A DNA stretch of 25,695 nucleotides from T1Sed10-7 sp046483565 (GCA_046483565.1 JAWOCZ010000227.1:1-25695); one strand, 5' to 3'. Numbered from the stretch's first letter, positions 6,925-15,625 are shown. Notes: generated by a model not told the origin, from the sequence alone. Numbers and translations are program-made.

Positions 6925-8982
6925 TCAGCTCGACTCCTCGAGTGGTCGGTCGAACGGGATATCGATCCCGGCCCGGCCGAGTGCGTCCAAGGTCCGGGCC
7001 AGGACGCTGGCCACCTCGTCCCGGGACGTTCCCGTCGAGGCATCGTAGTTCACCCGGTTTCGCCCCCTGACCAGCCCGAGATCGCGTGCCACGTCGATCG
7101 CGTCGGCGTGGGTACTCCCCACCGCGTCCGGGAACCACGATCGGGTGGCCTCACGCTCGGCGCCGTCGAGGAGCTCGGTGGTGCGTACCAGCATCGCGGC
7201 GACCTGGCCGCGCGTGACCTCGAGGTCCGGACGCGCTGAGCCTTCGTCGTCGCCGCGCAGCAGGTCGAGGGACGCCAGCGCATCGATCGCGGGCTCGTGC
7301 ACGGATCCGTCGTCATCGCGGAACGCATCCGGAGCGCCCACAGGTAGACCATCGGTCGCTGCGAGGAGCCCGGCCACCAGGCTGGCGAACTGCCCCCGGG
7401 TCACGGGCTCTGAGGGCCGGAAGGTGCCGTCGGGATAGCCGGCAGCCACCTCCAGCTCCACCAGACAGTCGATCGCAGGGGCGTGGACATCCGTCACGTC
7501 GACGTCGTCGAACCCGGCGGGCAGCGACTCGGCGCCGCACACCGGGCGGTCGAGCTCGCGTAGGAAGGCGCCCACGTCGAGCCGCCCTCCGGTCGTGGTG
7601 CTGCCGGCCAGACTCTCCTGCGCGACCGTGGTGCGCATCAGCGTGTCGAGCAGATCCGACGTCGAGGTGGTGGGAGCGACCCCACGGCCGAGCGCGAGTG
7701 CTCCGCTGACATGGGGGACGGCGTACGAGGTCCCGCTGCGCGGTGCGAGCTCCAGTTCGGTGTAGCCCCCACCGACGGTCGCAGCCACGATGCCCACCCC
7801 CGGCGCAGCCAGGTCGATGGTCGATGCCCCCACGGTGGCGAAGGACGGGATCGCGCCGGCCGGGTCGATGGCGGTGACCGCGATCAGGTTCGGAAGGTCG
7901 AAGCCGGCCGGGACGGCGACCCCTGCTACCTCCAGATCGAGGCTGCGGTTCCCGGCGGCGGCGACCACCGGGGTGCCAGCGTCGGCGATCACCCGCTCCA
8001 GCACCGCGCTGTCGGTGGCCGACTCCCAGGAGGCGTTGATGACGTCGGCCCCGTTGGCCACCGCGTAGTCGATCGCGCGGATCAACAGCTCGATCGTGCT
8101 GACCCCGGCTCCCGTAGCCGTGGAGGTCTCTGCGAAGGCCCTGATCGGCATGATCCGGACCTCTGGCGCGACCCCGGACATACCCACGTCGTCATCGCTG
8201 CGGGCGGCGATCAGGGACGCCACCTGCGTGCCGTGGGCCTCCGCCACGGTGCTCGTCGGATCCGCGGCCACGATGGGGCGGCCGGCGACGAGGTCCCAGC
8301 CGTTGACGTCGTCGACGTAGCCGTTGCCGTTCGTATCCCGGCCATCGAGCAGCTCACCCGGGTTCTGCCAGAAGGCCCCCTCCAGATCCGGGTGGGTCAG
8401 CTCGACCCCGGAGTCGATCACCGCGACGGTGACCTGTGGGCTGCCGCGGGTCACCGCCCACGCCTCACGGACGTTGACGTCGACGCCGACCCGGGCTCGC
8501 CAGCCGTCGAGCCACAGCAACTGCCCGGTGTTCTCCAACGCCCACTGCTGCGGGAACAGGGGATCGTCCGGCCGTGGCGCCAGCGCCGGGGCCTCCGAGA
8601 CCGGATCGACGGCAAGCCGGACGGGCTGATCCACCTCGGCGATCTCCACCGCGGGATGATCGCTGAGCCGACGTGCCGTCGCAGGACCGGACCCTGCCGC
8701 GACGGTGACGGTGTCGATATCGCGAGCCGTCGCGGTCGCGGGGCCGGCGAGGTCCAGGACCTGCCGGCGCAACGCCCGGGAGGCCTCGCTCCGCCAGAGC
8801 ACGACCACCCGATCGGCTGCCGGCACCGCCGCACGCGAATCGTCCGGCGGCTCCTCGGCCAGGGACGGCGCGGCCGTGGCCGCCGCCATGTCCGCAGGCA
8901 GCGCCAGTACGAGAGCGCCGAACGTCAAGACCAGCGCCGCACGGATCCGGTCCGCGCCACGCTGCGCTGCCAGAGGACTCAC
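6925..8982 (-). CDS. Secreted subtilisin-like (S8) serine protease with prodomain and three SLH repeats
   Basis: The 685-residue product has an N-terminal hydrophobic signal (about residues 13-38), then a segment about 55-120 ending in HPAVEIAEVDQPVRL that resembles an I9 prodomain. The S8 domain follows, with D190 (VTVAVIDSGVELTHPDL), H250 (EAHGTQVASLIAA), N345 (VVAAAGNRS) and S419 (RSGTSYAVPHVSGALAL), so the triad and oxyanion residue are intact. A DTNGNGYVDDVNGWDL loop looks calcium-binding. The last about 200 residues hold three SLH repeats with TRGQF, TRGQV and SRDEV. The linker carries the same RPVCG...LPAG sequence as the neighbouring paralogue. The GTG start overlaps the stop of the spoIID-like gene in GTGA, so the two are translationally coupled. 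The role may be processing of surface proteins; substrates are unknown. Confidence 0.9.
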   Translation of the reverse strand: MSPLAAQRGADRIRAALVLTFGALVLALPADMAAATAAPSLAEEPPDDSRAAVPAADRVVVLWRSEASRALRRQVLDLAGPATATARDIDTVTVAAGSGPATARRLSDHPAVEIAEVDQPVRLAVDPVSEAPALAPRPDDPLFPQQWALENTGQLLWLDGWRARVGVDVNVREAWAVTRGSPQVTVAVIDSGVELTHPDLEGAFWQNPGELLDGRDTNGNGYVDDVNGWDLVAGRPIVAADPTSTVAEAHGTQVASLIAARSDDDVGMSGVAPEVRIMPIRAFAETSTATGAGVSTIELLIRAIDYAVANGADVINASWESATDSAVLERVIADAGTPVVAAAGNRSLDLEVAGVAVPAGFDLPNLIAVTAIDPAGAIPSFATVGASTIDLAAPGVGIVAATVGGGYTELELAPRSGTSYAVPHVSGALALGRGVAPTTSTSDLLDTLMRTTVAQESLAGSTTTGGRLDVGAFLRELDRPVCGAESLPAGFDDVDVTDVHAPAIDCLVELEVAAGYPDGTFRPSEPVTRGQFASLVAGLLAATDGLPVGAPDAFRDDDGSVHEPAIDALASLDLLRGDDEGSARPDLEVTRGQVAAMLVRTTELLDGAEREATRSWFPDAVGSTHADAIDVARDLGLVRGRNRVNYDASTGTSRDEVASVLARTLDALGRAGIDIPFDRPLEESS

Positions 8983-11225
8983 CGACGGACCGAACGCCGC
9001 ACGAAGCTGGCGAGTTGACCGCGGGTGACGGGATCCTCCGGGCAGAACCTGCCGGAGCCACAGCCGGTCGTGATCCCGGCCTCCGCGACCGCGGAAACGC
9101 TGGGTCCGTGGGTCCCGTCGACCTCGATGTCGGTGAAGCTGTGATCGTAGGTCGCGATCAGCCCCTGCGCCCGTGCCAGCAGCGTGGCCATCTCCTGCCG
9201 GCTGAGCGGCGCACCCGGCCGGTAGGTGCCATCGCGGTAGCCGGTCGTGATCCCGGCTGCCGCCACCGCCTCGACAGCGGTGTGGTGGGTCGAGCCCGGC
9301 GGCACATCGGGGAAGGTGGACGCGCCCGCCGCCGGCGCCGGGAGGTCGAAGGTGTTGTCCAGGAAGGTCGCCATCTGCGCACGCGTCACGGGTTCCCCGG
9401 GTTCGAAGTCGGTGGCTGAGATGCCCTGGACGATGCCGGCCTGCGCCGCCCAGGTGATGCTGTACTCGTGGGTACTGCCGTCATCGTCGTCGAAGGGCCC
9501 GAAGCCTATCCCGGTGAGCTGCGAGGAGGAGAGGCGCTGGTTCGACTCCACCGTCTCCCTCACCGTCAACTCCAACCTGAGAGTTGCGCCGGCGATCGGC
9601 CTGGTCAGGGTGCGCCCGTCGCTGGTGCGGATCCCACGGAAGGTCATGTCCTCACGATCGCCGCCGCTGGTCGTCCCGGATACCAGCAGCGTGAGCGCCG
9701 TGCCACCCTGCGTGCGCTCACCGAGGCGGATCCGCTCGATCCGCTCGTAACCGCTCAGGCCGAGGTGACGGCGCTCGAGGTTCACCAGGCGGGTCAGTTC
9801 CTGGTTGGAGGCGACCGCCGTCCAGTTGCGCCGGCTGTTGGACACCGCTTGGCCGCCGATCTCCTCGAGCAGGGACCAGGGGTCGTCCACGCTGCGCAGG
9901 TAGGGGGCAGGTTGGCGGCGGTCCAGGTCCTGGTAGGCGCGGTAGTAGGCCCAGGAATCCTCGAGGTTCTCACTGCGCCCCCCGAAGGAGGAGGAGTAGT
10001 AGGTCTCTGCGAGCTGTCCCTCGTAGGTCAGCACCTGGTCGGTGGTGGCCTCGATCGCGGCCAGCCACTGCTCGCCCGCGAACCCTTCGACCTTCGAGAT
10101 CCCGCGGAAGACCTGGCTTCGGGCGGTGGAGAGGATGTCACAGCGGCAGGCACCTCCGATGCCGCTGCGCAGCGCGTAGGTTCGGCCGGTGATGACCTGG
10201 ACCTCCAGTGCCGCCGCCGGCCAGGAACTCGGCACCTCGTCGAGGCCCTGCAGGTACTGCTCGATCGAGTCGACGTCTTGGACCACGGTCAGCGCGTAGG
10301 AGACCTCCCCGTCGGCGACGGCCGTGGTGAGGTGGAAGTCGCGCCACCCGTGGGCATAGGTCCGTTCGCCGTCTGGGGCCCCGCTGTCCCCCTGGTAGGT
10401 CTGCGCTGCGATGCGCTCCGTCCCGTGCAGGGCTCGTGCGACCGGCAGTTGCGCGGCCCCACGGCCGTCGTCGGGGGTGACGTAGGCCCGATGCGCCTGC
10501 CAACTCTCACCGACCCGGCGCTGGATGAGGATGCCGCCGTCAGGCGCCGGGACCACTTCGTCGGGCTCGCCCACCGCCACCAGGGTGGTCACATCGTCAC
10601 CGGCGTGGGTCTGGACCCCGTTGGGGGTCGTGACCCCGGAGGTCGGCAGCGGACGGACCCGCAGCTGCTCCCCGGCAGCCTGCGTGAACCACTCGGCGCA
10701 TCGCTCGGCATCGACGCGACCGTTGCCCGCGGCAGATTCGGGCGGGGAGCACAACTGCCAGGACAGCTCGGCGTCCAATGCCCGGATCGGGCTCGCTTCC
10801 ACGTCGGTGACGATCCCGGCCCGGATCCGCTGTTCACTGGCACGGGTATCGGTGGTGATCTGCGTGCCCGAGTAGTAGTGGGTGAGGATCTGTTCGGCAT
10901 CACGCCCGGCCAGGGCCTGCGCGTGGGCGCCGATCTGGCTCATCCCGACGCCGTGCCCCCAGCCCTGGCCACTGATCCGGACATCCGGTGCGATGTCGCC
11001 GGTTGCGCGCACGCTGGAACGGACCTCGTAGCCGGCGTCGGGCGCGAGGACGTCCTCCACCTCACCGGGTTCCTGAGCAGCAGCCGGGGCCACCCCCTGG
11101 GCCGTCAGGACCAACAGGGCACACAGGACGAGCACCGTCGCCGTGACGACAGGTCCGGGTCGCAGCCGTCGGTGTGCACCTGCGGCAACTCGAGATGATC
11201 GCGCGATGACGGTTGTGGAACCCAC
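8979..11225 (-). CDS. SpoIID/LytB-domain protein with three SLH repeats
   Basis: The start is the GTG at 11225, preceded by a strong GGAGGG Shine-Dalgarno; the open frame continues to 11528 but is unconvincing there. The 748-residue product has a signal peptide (hydrophobic stretch about residues 25-50 ending APAAAQ). The SpoIID/LytB region includes SGQGWGHGVGMSQIGAHAQA, YLQGLDEVPSSWPAAALEVQ, ITGRTYAL, and AETYYSSSFGGRSENLEDSW. Family members cut the glycan strands of peptidoglycan lacking stem peptides (SpoIID) or enhance amidases (LytB). The last about 178 residues carry three SLH repeats with TRAQM, SRQEM and TRGQL; the third has the cysteine pair TGCGSGRFCPEDPVTRGQLA. It heads a coupled unit with two SLH subtilases, suggesting shared surface localisation. 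Confidence 0.88.
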   Translation of the reverse strand: MGSTTVIARSSRVAAGAHRRLRPGPVVTATVLVLCALLVLTAQGVAPAAAQEPGEVEDVLAPDAGYEVRSSVRATGDIAPDVRISGQGWGHGVGMSQIGAHAQALAGRDAEQILTHYYSGTQITTDTRASEQRIRAGIVTDVEASPIRALDAELSWQLCSPPESAAGNGRVDAERCAEWFTQAAGEQLRVRPLPTSGVTTPNGVQTHAGDDVTTLVAVGEPDEVVPAPDGGILIQRRVGESWQAHRAYVTPDDGRGAAQLPVARALHGTERIAAQTYQGDSGAPDGERTYAHGWRDFHLTTAVADGEVSYALTVVQDVDSIEQYLQGLDEVPSSWPAAALEVQVITGRTYALRSGIGGACRCDILSTARSQVFRGISKVEGFAGEQWLAAIEATTDQVLTYEGQLAETYYSSSFGGRSENLEDSWAYYRAYQDLDRRQPAPYLRSVDDPWSLLEEIGGQAVSNSRRNWTAVASNQELTRLVNLERRHLGLSGYERIERIRLGERTQGGTALTLLVSGTTSGGDREDMTFRGIRTSDGRTLTRPIAGATLRLELTVRETVESNQRLSSSQLTGIGFGPFDDDDGSTHEYSITWAAQAGIVQGISATDFEPGEPVTRAQMATFLDNTFDLPAPAAGASTFPDVPPGSTHHTAVEAVAAAGITTGYRDGTYRPGAPLSRQEMATLLARAQGLIATYDHSFTDIEVDGTHGPSVSAVAEAGITTGCGSGRFCPEDPVTRGQLASFVRRSVRR

Positions 11226-11243
11226 GGTCCCTCCCGGGCGGTC

Positions 11244-11325
11244 GGTGCCACCCCTGCATCGGACGCCGGCGCCCGACATCGCTGCCGTCCGCACAGCGTC
11301 ACGGTGGCTGTCAGCCCTGCATCGG
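11244..11325 (-). promoter_or_regulatory. Direct repeats upstream of the SpoIID-SLH operon (possible operator)
   Basis: On the plus strand CCCTGCATCGG occurs at 11252-11262 and again at 11315-11325, inside a weaker 19-base similarity (11244-11262 and 11307-11325). The 63-base spacing is six helical turns, so two sites would face the same side of DNA just upstream of the GTG at 11225. A regulator-binding role is inferred only from position and spacing. Confidence 0.3.
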
Positions 11326-11409
11326 CACAGACCCCGCAGTGCTGAAGGGCGGGCGGTGCACGGCCCGAGAAGGTGGACGAGGTCCCGTTCGCGCTCCTCC
11401 GACCACACG

Positions 11410-11424
11410 CCGGGTATCACCCGG
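11410..11424 (-). terminator. Possible hairpin terminator after epimerase gene
   Basis: CCGGGT-ATC-ACCCGG is a perfect six-base stem with a three-base loop, about 50 bases past the epimerase stop and before the SpoIID unit. No T-run follows. Confidence 0.3.
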
Positions 11425-11475
11425 ACGCAGGACCGCGGCCGGTGAGCGGAGCGGCGAAACGGCACCCACATCCGG

Positions 11476-12615
11476 TCAGCGGAACCAGTCGAGATGCTCG
11501 AGCACGAGCCGCGAGGGCGTGGTCGCACCGGTGTCGACGGACCCGGCCCGGTGCGCCTCGGGATCCGCGAGGAAGCCCGCCACCACCTCGGCGTCGTAGC
11601 CGGAGATGACGACGTTGGCGCCGATACCGTCGGGCCGCTCGGTGTGGGCCCGCCACAACAGGGTCGGCGTGCCGAGCAGCGCGCACTCCTCTTGGATCGA
11701 GCCGCCGTCGGTGATCACGAAGGGCGCGTCGGCGAGCATCGCGACGAACTCTCCGTGGGAGGCCAGCCCGACGAGCTCGACCCCCGCAGCCGCCAGACGC
11801 CGGTCGAGCGCGTGCTTGCGCAGCGTGTCGATCGTCGGGCCGTGCTGGACGAAGCGCACCCGCGCTTGGGCGGCGATCCGCTCGACCAGGGCGACCAACT
11901 GCTCGACGCGCTCGCGGCGATTGAGGTTCTCCACCCGGTGCAGCGTCACGATCACGGGCGTGGCCGGGGAGGGCTCAGCCGCCTCGCGCGCCGCTAGCGA
12001 CCGGTTCTCGGCCATCGCCGTACCCAACGGCGTGTCTGCGCGCGAACCGAGTTCGTGGTGCAGCGCCTCGAGGACGGTGTTGCCGGGCAGCAGCACCACC
12101 TCGCCGCGCACCTTCATCGCACGGAGGTTGTCGACGGCTTCCTGACCGGGCGCGAACAGCAGGTCGGACAGACGCATGACCACGACCCGGATCAGCTCCT
12201 CCGGGAAGGGGTGGAACAGGTGCTTGGACCGCAGCCCCGCCTCAAGGTGCGCCACGGCCAGCCCCGCCCGCTTGGCCATCAACGTGGACAGCAGGGTGGA
12301 GGGCGTGTCGCCGTGGACGACGCACACCCCGCCGTGGCCACCGAACACCTCGGCGCGGAGCCGACGGGCACTGAGCAGCTTGACCGCCAGCTTCGCCGCC
12401 CACGCGATCGCCTGGGGGATGCGGGTGATGTCGACGCCCTCGGCAAGGCGGTGATCCGGCGCCCTGACCCCCAACTCGCCGCGCAGCCCCTCGGAGAGGC
12501 TCGCGTGCTGACCGGAGTCGATGAGGCGATAGGGCACCTCACCGGCGTCGAGCAGCCGGAGCAACGGGGCCGTCTTGATGTACTGGGCCTTGGTGCCCAG
12601 GAAGACGTGGATCAC
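11476..12615 (-). CDS. UDP-N-acetylglucosamine 2-epimerase family protein
   Basis: The 379-residue product matches WecB-type epimerases over its full length: an N-terminal GTKAQYIKTAPLL, VVHGDTPSTLLSTLMAKRAG, VAHLEAGLRSKHLFHPFPEE, VTLHRVENLNRRERVEQLVA, and the C-terminal ITDGGSIQEECALLGTPTL. The family interconverts UDP-GlcNAc and UDP-ManNAc in the cytoplasm. The usual GTRPE motif reads GTKAQ here, so either the subfamily differs or the substrate does; NDP-sugar binding elements further on are kept. The start is a GTG at 12615 with an AGGA about nine bases upstream. ManNAc is the pyruvylated sugar in known SLH-binding wall polymers, so the neighbourhood fits. A 207-base non-coding gap separates it from the glycosyltransferase upstream. 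Confidence 0.83.
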   Translation of the reverse strand: MIHVFLGTKAQYIKTAPLLRLLDAGEVPYRLIDSGQHASLSEGLRGELGVRAPDHRLAEGVDITRIPQAIAWAAKLAVKLLSARRLRAEVFGGHGGVCVVHGDTPSTLLSTLMAKRAGLAVAHLEAGLRSKHLFHPFPEELIRVVVMRLSDLLFAPGQEAVDNLRAMKVRGEVVLLPGNTVLEALHHELGSRADTPLGTAMAENRSLAAREAAEPSPATPVIVTLHRVENLNRRERVEQLVALVERIAAQARVRFVQHGPTIDTLRKHALDRRLAAAGVELVGLASHGEFVAMLADAPFVITDGGSIQEECALLGTPTLLWRAHTERPDGIGANVVISGYDAEVVAGFLADPEAHRAGSVDTGATTPSRLVLEHLDWFR

Positions 12616-12822
12616 GATGGCGGGTCCTGGCAGACGGCGAGTGGCAGGAGCAGGCGGACGTGCCAGCCGGACCGTGATCGGGACGGAGCACGCGTCCGCC
12701 GCACGGTAGCCATCGGCACCGGGATCCCGGAAGCGGACACCGGGGAACGCCGCTGCCTCCTCGCCGACGTCGATCTGGCCGTGCAGGTCATCTCAAGCCG
12801 TGCCTCTCCCGCCGGCCCGCCG

Positions 12823-13890
12823 TCAGCGACCGCGCTCCGGCTCCAACGGATCGCGCACCTGGGGTTTGGACACCCGTACCACCAGGTCAGCGAGCAACCC
12901 GATCGAGATGACCTGGAAGGCCGCGAACAGGATCAGCAGCGTGTTCGTCGCGAGCCGCAGGTCCTTGGTGACGAAGTCATAGCCGAGCTTGCCCAGTCCG
13001 AAGAACAGCAGCATGAGCCCGAGCGGCATGAACACCCGGAGCGGCTCGTAGCCGAGGATCATCCGCACGACCTGCAGCAGGTACTTGCGGGTGTCGCGGT
13101 ACCAGTGGAACTTCGACTCCCCCTTGCGGGCGGCGTAGGGGATATCCACGTAGGACACGCTCAGCCCGTCCGACATGAACGACATCGTCATCGTCGTCAC
13201 ACAGGAGAACCCGTTGGGTAGCTGGTGCAGGAACCGTACGGCCTGCTCTCTCCTGAACACCCTGAACCCGGAGTTGAGGTCGGGGATCTCCTGCTGGGTC
13301 AGGTACTGGGCGAGCCGCCGGACGGCCCACTTGGCCGGCACCCGTGCGAACTTGTGGGTCCCCTCCTCGGTCGTGCGGGCCCCGACCAGCTGATCATCCT
13401 CGCCGAGCTGGTCGACCAGCCAGGGGATCCGGTCGTTGGGGTAGGTCATGTCCACGTCGGTCCACACGACGAACCGGCCGCGAGATGCCCGTGTACCCGT
13501 CCGTCGGGCCCCCCCGGAACCGAGGTTCCGCCGATGTTCGAACAGCCGGATCCGTTCATCGGTCGCGGCCAGCTCCCGTAAGCGTTCACGGGTGCCATCG
13601 GAGGAACAGTCGTCGACCGCGATGATCTCCCAGGTGTACTGGGAGGCATCCATCGAGGCGGTGATGCGTGCCACCTCGACGTCGAGATGGCCCAGTTCGT
13701 TGTAGGCAGGGAGGATGATCGACACGTCGGGCCGACGCGGCGCGCCGACCGCGCCGTCACCAGAGGTGGCAGCGGCCGGTACGGCTGGCGCGTCCGCCGC
13801 CGGCACCGGGGGAGCTTCCGCAGCGGGCACCGGGGGCGCGTCCGCCGCGGTGTCGTCGGAACCGGTCGAGATGGTCGACAACCGTCTCAC
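12823..13890 (-). CDS. Family 2 glycosyltransferase with two C-terminal membrane helices
   Basis: The 355-residue protein has a GT-A fold: SIILPAYNELGHLDVEVARI near residue 57, IIAVDDCSSDGTRERL near 89, RRNLGSGGARRTGTRASRGR near 120, and the DXD motif in WTDVDMTYP (D145, D147). A late LNSGFRVFRRE block is typical of dolichol/undecaprenyl-phosphate sugar transferases (DPM1/GtrB/ArnC-like). Two hydrophobic helices at about 284-305 and 314-339 anchor it in the membrane. The GTG start has AGGTGAG immediately upstream. The first about 50 residues are an unusual Ala/Pro-rich extension built from eight-residue repeats. It probably loads a sugar onto a lipid carrier or glycosylates wall polymer; the donor sugar is not readable. 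Confidence 0.87.
   Translation of the reverse strand: MRRLSTISTGSDDTAADAPPVPAAEAPPVPAADAPAVPAAATSGDGAVGAPRRPDVSIILPAYNELGHLDVEVARITASMDASQYTWEIIAVDDCSSDGTRERLRELAATDERIRLFEHRRNLGSGGARRTGTRASRGRFVVWTDVDMTYPNDRIPWLVDQLGEDDQLVGARTTEEGTHKFARVPAKWAVRRLAQYLTQQEIPDLNSGFRVFRREQAVRFLHQLPNGFSCVTTMTMSFMSDGLSVSYVDIPYAARKGESKFHWYRDTRKYLLQVVRMILGYEPLRVFMPLGLMLLFFGLGKLGYDFVTKDLRLATNTLLILFAAFQVISIGLLADLVVRVSKPQVRDPLEPERGR
13768..13839. repeat. 24-bp imperfect tandem repeat coding for Ala/Pro octapeptides
   Basis: Three 24-base units encode APPVPAAE, APPVPAAD and APAVPAAA (residues 18-41) at the N terminus of the glycosyltransferase. The units differ at several bases, so the expansion is not recent or is under protein-level selection. 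Confidence 0.75.
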
Positions 13891-14197
13891 CTCACCTTCC
13901 CGTGACCAGGACCGATGCTGCGGTGACCGACATCGTCGAAGACCACCCCGGCGGCGACGTCACCGACACGATCGAGACGGATGATGGCGAGAGACACGGT
14001 GGCACTCCGGGAACCGGAACGGTGGGTTGAGGGCGGTGAGCCTGGCAGACTACCGCCGGCCAGGTGCGGTTCGGCGGATGCCCGTGGGCGAGAGAGCTCA
14101 AGCAGACCCCGGGGAGCTGCCGATACCGCGATGGAGATAGTGCGCCGGACGCGTCGGTGCACCTGCCGATCCCCAGAAACATCACCTCGGAGTCCAT
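13891..14197. other. Divergent intergenic region between glycosyltransferase and M23 peptidase genes
   Basis: About 307 bases lie between two divergent starts, so at least two promoters should be here. I see no assignable -35/-10 pair. An open minus-strand frame spans it but has a non-protein-like composition. No known riboswitch core was recognised. Confidence 0.5.
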
Positions 14198-15604
14198 GTG
14201 TCCTCCCCCAGCGTGAACGACCGGTCCGCGACGAGCAGCATCTCCGGACGCACGACATCGGGCGGACGGTCAGCCATACACATCTCAGGAGGCTCGGGTC
14301 GACGGCGACGAACCTCCCGCGGCCTCACGGCGGTGCTGACCGCGACCCTGCTGCTCGGCCCGGCGGGTACGGCGCTGGCCATCACACCTGCACCCGGGGA
14401 TCTGCCTCAGACACCCACGGTGGACATCACGGAACAGGTCGTCGACCTCACCTTCCCCGTCGCCAACACCGACCGCGACGTGCGCTTCATCGACGACTTC
14501 CTGCGGCTGCGCGGCGGGGGGAGCCGCCTGCATGCCGCCACGGATCTGATGGCACCCAAGCACCGCCCGATCGTCGCAGCTGTGGGAGGCACCATCACCT
14601 GGGCGCCCTACCCGGAGCCCAGCTACGGGTGGATGGTCTCGATCCGTGGGGACGACGGCCGTCGCTACTCCTACGTCCACCTCAACAACGACACACCGCA
14701 ACGCGACGCCGACGGCCGGTGGCTGGATGATGATGCCGGCGGCGTCGAACATGCCTACGCCCCCCGGATCGTCGAGGCGATCCGCACCGACGGCAGCGCC
14801 ACCGGGCTGCGCGTCGAACGGGGGGAGCTGATCGGGTGGAACGGCGACTCCGGGAACGCCAAGGGCGTCGTGAGCCACCTCCACTTCGAGATCGAGGTGA
14901 CCGATCCCGACGCGACCTACCGCATCAACCCCTACCACTCGCTCGTCGCGGCGCTCGACCGCGGCGACGTCGTGGACGACGAGCCGGCGCCGGCCACCTC
15001 AGGGGACGGCGAGGCCGACCAGCCGGATGCGCCGACCGAGACCGACTGGCGCGAGCACGGCGGCCTCTTCGCCGACGTCAACCCGGATGGCACACACGGC
15101 CCGGCGATCGAAGCTCTCGTCCGTGCGGGCGTCCTGGAGGGCTGCACCGACGAGCGGTACTGCCCCGCCGACTCGCTGCCTCGCGGCGACCTCGCCGTCG
15201 CCATCGCCGCTGCGCTCGAGCTCCCCACCGCCTCAGAGCTACGTGACGCACCCTTCCCCGATGTGCCGGTGACCGACCCGCGGGCGGGCGCGATCGCCGC
15301 TGTGGACGAGGCCGACGTGCTGCACGGCTACACCGACGGCTCCTTCGGGCCCGAGGAGGCCCTGAGCCGTGCCCAACTGGCATCGGTGCTGGTACGGGGC
15401 TTCCAGGTGCCGGACGCCACCCACAGCGCAGGGTTCGAAGACGTGCGGCCGGGCTCGGCCCATGCCGATGCGATCGACGCGATAGCCGAAGTCGGGGTTA
15501 CGAACGGATGTAGCGACGACGGGCGCTTCTGCGGTCACGAGGACGTGCGCCGGGACCGGATCGCGTCGTTCCTGGCACGCGGGATCGAGTTCGGATCCCG
15601 CTGA
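14198..15604 (+). CDS. M23 (LytM-like) metallopeptidase with three SLH repeats
   Basis: The 468-residue product starts at a GTG with GGAG suitably spaced upstream. A long Arg-rich N-region precedes a signal helix (about 42-62, ending TALA). The M23 domain shows H112 and D116 (RLHAATDLMAPKHRPIVAAV), H161 (SYVHLNN), and H227/H229 (SHLHFEIE). The usual HxGxD has Ala for Gly, but all metal-ligand positions are kept. Such enzymes cut peptidoglycan cross-bridges or stems. From about residue 288 three SLH repeats follow, with PRGDL, SRAQL and RRDRI at the ligand-motif position. The first and third contain the cysteine pair (EGCTDERYCPAD; NGCSDDGRFCGHED). It is transcribed divergently from the glycosyltransferase. 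Confidence 0.88.
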   Translation: MSSPSVNDRSATSSISGRTTSGGRSAIHISGGSGRRRRTSRGLTAVLTATLLLGPAGTALAITPAPGDLPQTPTVDITEQVVDLTFPVANTDRDVRFIDDFLRLRGGGSRLHAATDLMAPKHRPIVAAVGGTITWAPYPEPSYGWMVSIRGDDGRRYSYVHLNNDTPQRDADGRWLDDDAGGVEHAYAPRIVEAIRTDGSATGLRVERGELIGWNGDSGNAKGVVSHLHFEIEVTDPDATYRINPYHSLVAALDRGDVVDDEPAPATSGDGEADQPDAPTETDWREHGGLFADVNPDGTHGPAIEALVRAGVLEGCTDERYCPADSLPRGDLAVAIAAALELPTASELRDAPFPDVPVTDPRAGAIAAVDEADVLHGYTDGSFGPEEALSRAQLASVLVRGFQVPDATHSAGFEDVRPGSAHADAIDAIAEVGVTNGCSDDGRFCGHEDVRRDRIASFLARGIEFGSR

Positions 15605-15607
15605 CGC

Positions 15608-15625
15608 GGTCGGGCCAGGCCGACC
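15608..15625 (+). terminator. Hairpin terminator after M23-SLH gene
   Basis: GGTCGG and CCGACC form a perfect six-base stem with a six-base loop, beginning four bases after the TGA at 15602-15604. There is no T-run, so the call rests on position and pairing. Confidence 0.45.

Noticed and set aside
9468..11198. 576-residue plus-strand open frame
   Set aside because: It is the antisense shadow of the SpoIID-SLH gene and has no recognisable domain.
12055..13221. 388-residue plus-strand open frame crossing the epimerase, gap and glycosyltransferase
   Set aside because: It is antisense to two well-supported genes and its composition is His/Arg/Gln/Gly-rich shadow type.
13892..14197. 101-residue minus-strand open frame filling the glycosyltransferase/M23 intergenic region
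   Set aside because: Composition is not protein-like (Ser/Pro/Val-rich without structure), it has no good ribosome site, and it would occupy the only space for divergent promoters.
11226..14197. Possible c-di-AMP (ydaO) or other riboswitch ahead of the wall-hydrolase genes
   Set aside because: Actinobacterial hydrolase genes often carry ydaO leaders, but I could not find its conserved core sequences upstream of the SpoIID or M23 genes (nor upstream of the CAP gene).
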